64,000 nucleotides of DNA from Sphingobium sp. CECT 9361 (lineage in GTDB: Bacteria > Pseudomonadota > Alphaproteobacteria > Sphingomonadales > Sphingomonadaceae). The notes beneath the pieces are model-generated. The model ran no database searches. It was not told where the DNA came from and was given only the letters and a program-made list of their open reading frames with translations. Shown here in pieces: positions 62,675 through 64,000 of the stretch (the first letter of the stretch is position 1; each line of letters opens with the position of its first letter). The DNA lies in the NCBI RefSeq assembly GCF_918741285.1, contig NZ_CAKKNC010000004.1, forward strand, positions 62,001 to 126,000, read 5' to 3'. The translations under genes were made by a program, and so were the position numbers.

Positions 62675-64000
62675 ATGGTCACTACGCCAGCCACCACCGC
62701 TGCCCGCAAAATTCTCAGCCGCCTGCATGAGCTGATGGCTTCGCGCTCTGCTGCGCAGCAAAAGCTGAACAAGGTCGTGGAGATCATCGGCGAGGAACTG
62801 CACAGCGAAGTGTGCTCCATCTACCTGCTGCGTGAGGGTCTGCTGGAACTCTACGCGACACGCGGACTGAAGCAGGAAGCGGTGCACGTCGCCAAGCTGG
62901 CGTTGGGGCAAGGTCTGGTCGGCACCATCGCGGGCAATGTCGAAACGCTGAACCTCGACGAAGCCGCCGCCCATCCCGACTTCGCCTATCTACCTGAAAC
63001 CGGTGAAGAACTGTTCCACAGCTTCGCGGGCGTTCCGATCGTCCGACGGGAGAAATCAGTCGGCGTATTGTGCGTGCAACATGTCGATCCCCGCCGCTAT
63101 GAAGAGGTCGAGATCGAAGCATTGCAAACCGTGGCCATGGTCCTTTCCGAACTGATCGCCAATGCCGAACTGGTCGACGACACCCGGACCGACGACCGTG
63201 TAACCGGCACCGGATCGAACATGCTCACCGGCCTGCAACTGGTGATGGGCATGGCGCGGGGTCATGCGGTCTTCCACCAGCCCCGCATCCACATCGAACA
63301 TACCGTTGCAGAAGATACCGAGGCAGAGCGGCAGCGCGTCTATTCCGCCTTCACCAAGATGCGCGAACAGATCGACCGGATGGCCGGCGCATCAGAATTC
63401 GGGGTCGATGGCGAGCATCAGGAGGTTCTCGAAACCTACAAGATGTTCGCCTATGACGAAGGATGGGCGCGGCGGATCAACGAAGCGATCGACAGCGGCC
63501 TGACCGCCGAAGCGGCCATTGAGCGCGTGCAGCAACGCACCCGTATGCGGATGCGGCAGATTCAGGACCCCTTGCTGCAGGACCGGATGCACGATCTGGA
63601 GGATTTGGCGAACCGGCTGCTGCGCATCGTGTCGGGCCAATTGGGTACGGCGGCACAACTGGGCTTGCGGCAGGACGCGATACTGATCGCGCGCAATCTG
63701 GGTCCGGCCGAGCTGCTGGAATATGACCGGCGGCGGCTGAAAGGCGTGATTCTGGAAGAAGGATCGCTGACCGCGCATGTCATCATCGTCGCGCGCGCCA
63801 TGGGCGTGCCGGTGCTGGGCCGCCTGCGCGACATCCGGCATCAGGTGAACGAAGGCGACCTGATCCTGATGGACGTCATCGAAAACCGCGTGTTCGTGCG
63901 CCCCAGCCCGGACATGGAAGAAGCGTTCGAAAACAAGCTGAACCTCACGCAAAAGCGCCGCGCCGCCTTTGCCGCCGCGCGCGACCTGCCGCCGGTGACC
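62675..64000 (+). CDS. ptsP: Phosphoenolpyruvate-protein phosphotransferase PtsP (Enzyme I-Ntr), 3' end outside window
   Basis: The frame is open from ATG 62675 (MVTTPATTAARKILSRL) to the window end. Residues ~15-170 form a GAF domain (SEVCSIYLLREGLLELYATR, SFAGVPIVRREKSVGVLCVQ), then the HPr-interacting region and the phosphohistidine domain, with the phospho-acceptor His in EGSLTAHVIIVARAMGVPV (His368). The PEP-binding domain is beyond the window. PtsP passes phosphate from PEP to NPr and PtsN in nitrogen-related signalling. The usual EGG-SH-type context is here EGSLTAH, a small variant. It is divergent from the aminotransferase gene. Confidence 0.92.
   Translation, partial: MVTTPATTAARKILSRLHELMASRSAAQQKLNKVVEIIGEELHSEVCSIYLLREGLLELYATRGLKQEAVHVAKLALGQGLVGTIAGNVETLNLDEAAAHPDFAYLPETGEELFHSFAGVPIVRREKSVGVLCVQHVDPRRYEEVEIEALQTVAMVLSELIANAELVDDTRTDDRVTGTGSNMLTGLQLVMGMARGHAVFHQPRIHIEHTVAEDTEAERQRVYSAFTKMREQIDRMAGASEFGVDGEHQEVLETYKMFAYDEGWARRINEAIDSGLTAEAAIERVQQRTRMRMRQIQDPLLQDRMHDLEDLANRLLRIVSGQLGTAAQLGLRQDAILIARNLGPAELLEYDRRRLKGVILEEGSLTAHVIIVARAMGVPVLGRLRDIRHQVNEGDLILMDVIENRVFVRPSPDMEEAFENKLNLTQKRRAAFAAARDLPPVT

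Overview
The window is a 64 kb chromosomal segment of an alphaproteobacterium, most likely a member of the Sphingomonadales. The evidence is the high GC content, the alphaproteobacterial gene order dnaA-rpsT-mutM-ubiE-ubiB-coaBC-dut, a secB/tim44/mltA/smr block, a LexA box of the direct-repeat type (GAAC-N7-GAAC), clustered GANTC sites (CcrM type) before dnaA, and several short palindromic repeats of the sphingomonad kind. Almost all of it is housekeeping DNA. Genus and species cannot be read from the sequence.

Layout. 1-6200 is an accessory region with visibly lower GC: the end of a sulfotransferase gene, a TPR-aspartyl/asparaginyl hydroxylase, a second sulfotransferase-like protein and a large TonB-dependent receptor. 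6.2-11.2 kb holds a secreted protein, a peptidase (M23)-DUF2093-xseA operon, purD and a membrane-anchored helix-hairpin-helix protein. 11.2-18.2 kb holds a nucleoside transporter, a YhhQ queuosine-precursor transporter, argB, a tightly overlapping yggT-DUF167-folD-secreted protein-marC run, and a DJ-1/PfpI protein. 18.2-30 kb holds tRNA-Ala, an oxidoreductase, a DEAD-box helicase, a FAD dehydrogenase, dapE, a GGDEF/EAL protein, smr, mltA, a Tim44-like gene and secB. 30-38 kb holds murJ, trpS, a DUF4136 lipoprotein, an HD-GYP phosphodiesterase, dnaA, rpsT and mutM.

38.1-44 kb is one probable operon: ubiE, ubiB, a MntA/HepT toxin-antitoxin pair, coaBC, dut, a MoeB/ThiF protein and a DsrE protein. 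44-53 kb holds class I fumarase, a beta-lactamase-fold protein, a soluble chemoreceptor and a radical SAM/UdgX DNA-repair locus with a LexA box over its promoter, followed by a LOG-family enzyme and an extensin-like lipoprotein. 53-64 kb holds serC (with a leader element), serA and hisZ, an AT-rich foreign-looking membrane gene appended to ubiG, lysC, a nitronate monooxygenase, a Tat-exported aminotransferase and the first 442 codons of ptsP.

The items most worth a second look are the receptor-linked sulfotransferase/hydroxylase cluster at the left edge, the SOS-type radical SAM plus DUF4130-UdgX locus, the GANTC cluster before dnaA, and the toxin-antitoxin pair coupled by overlapping codons to the essential coaBC gene.
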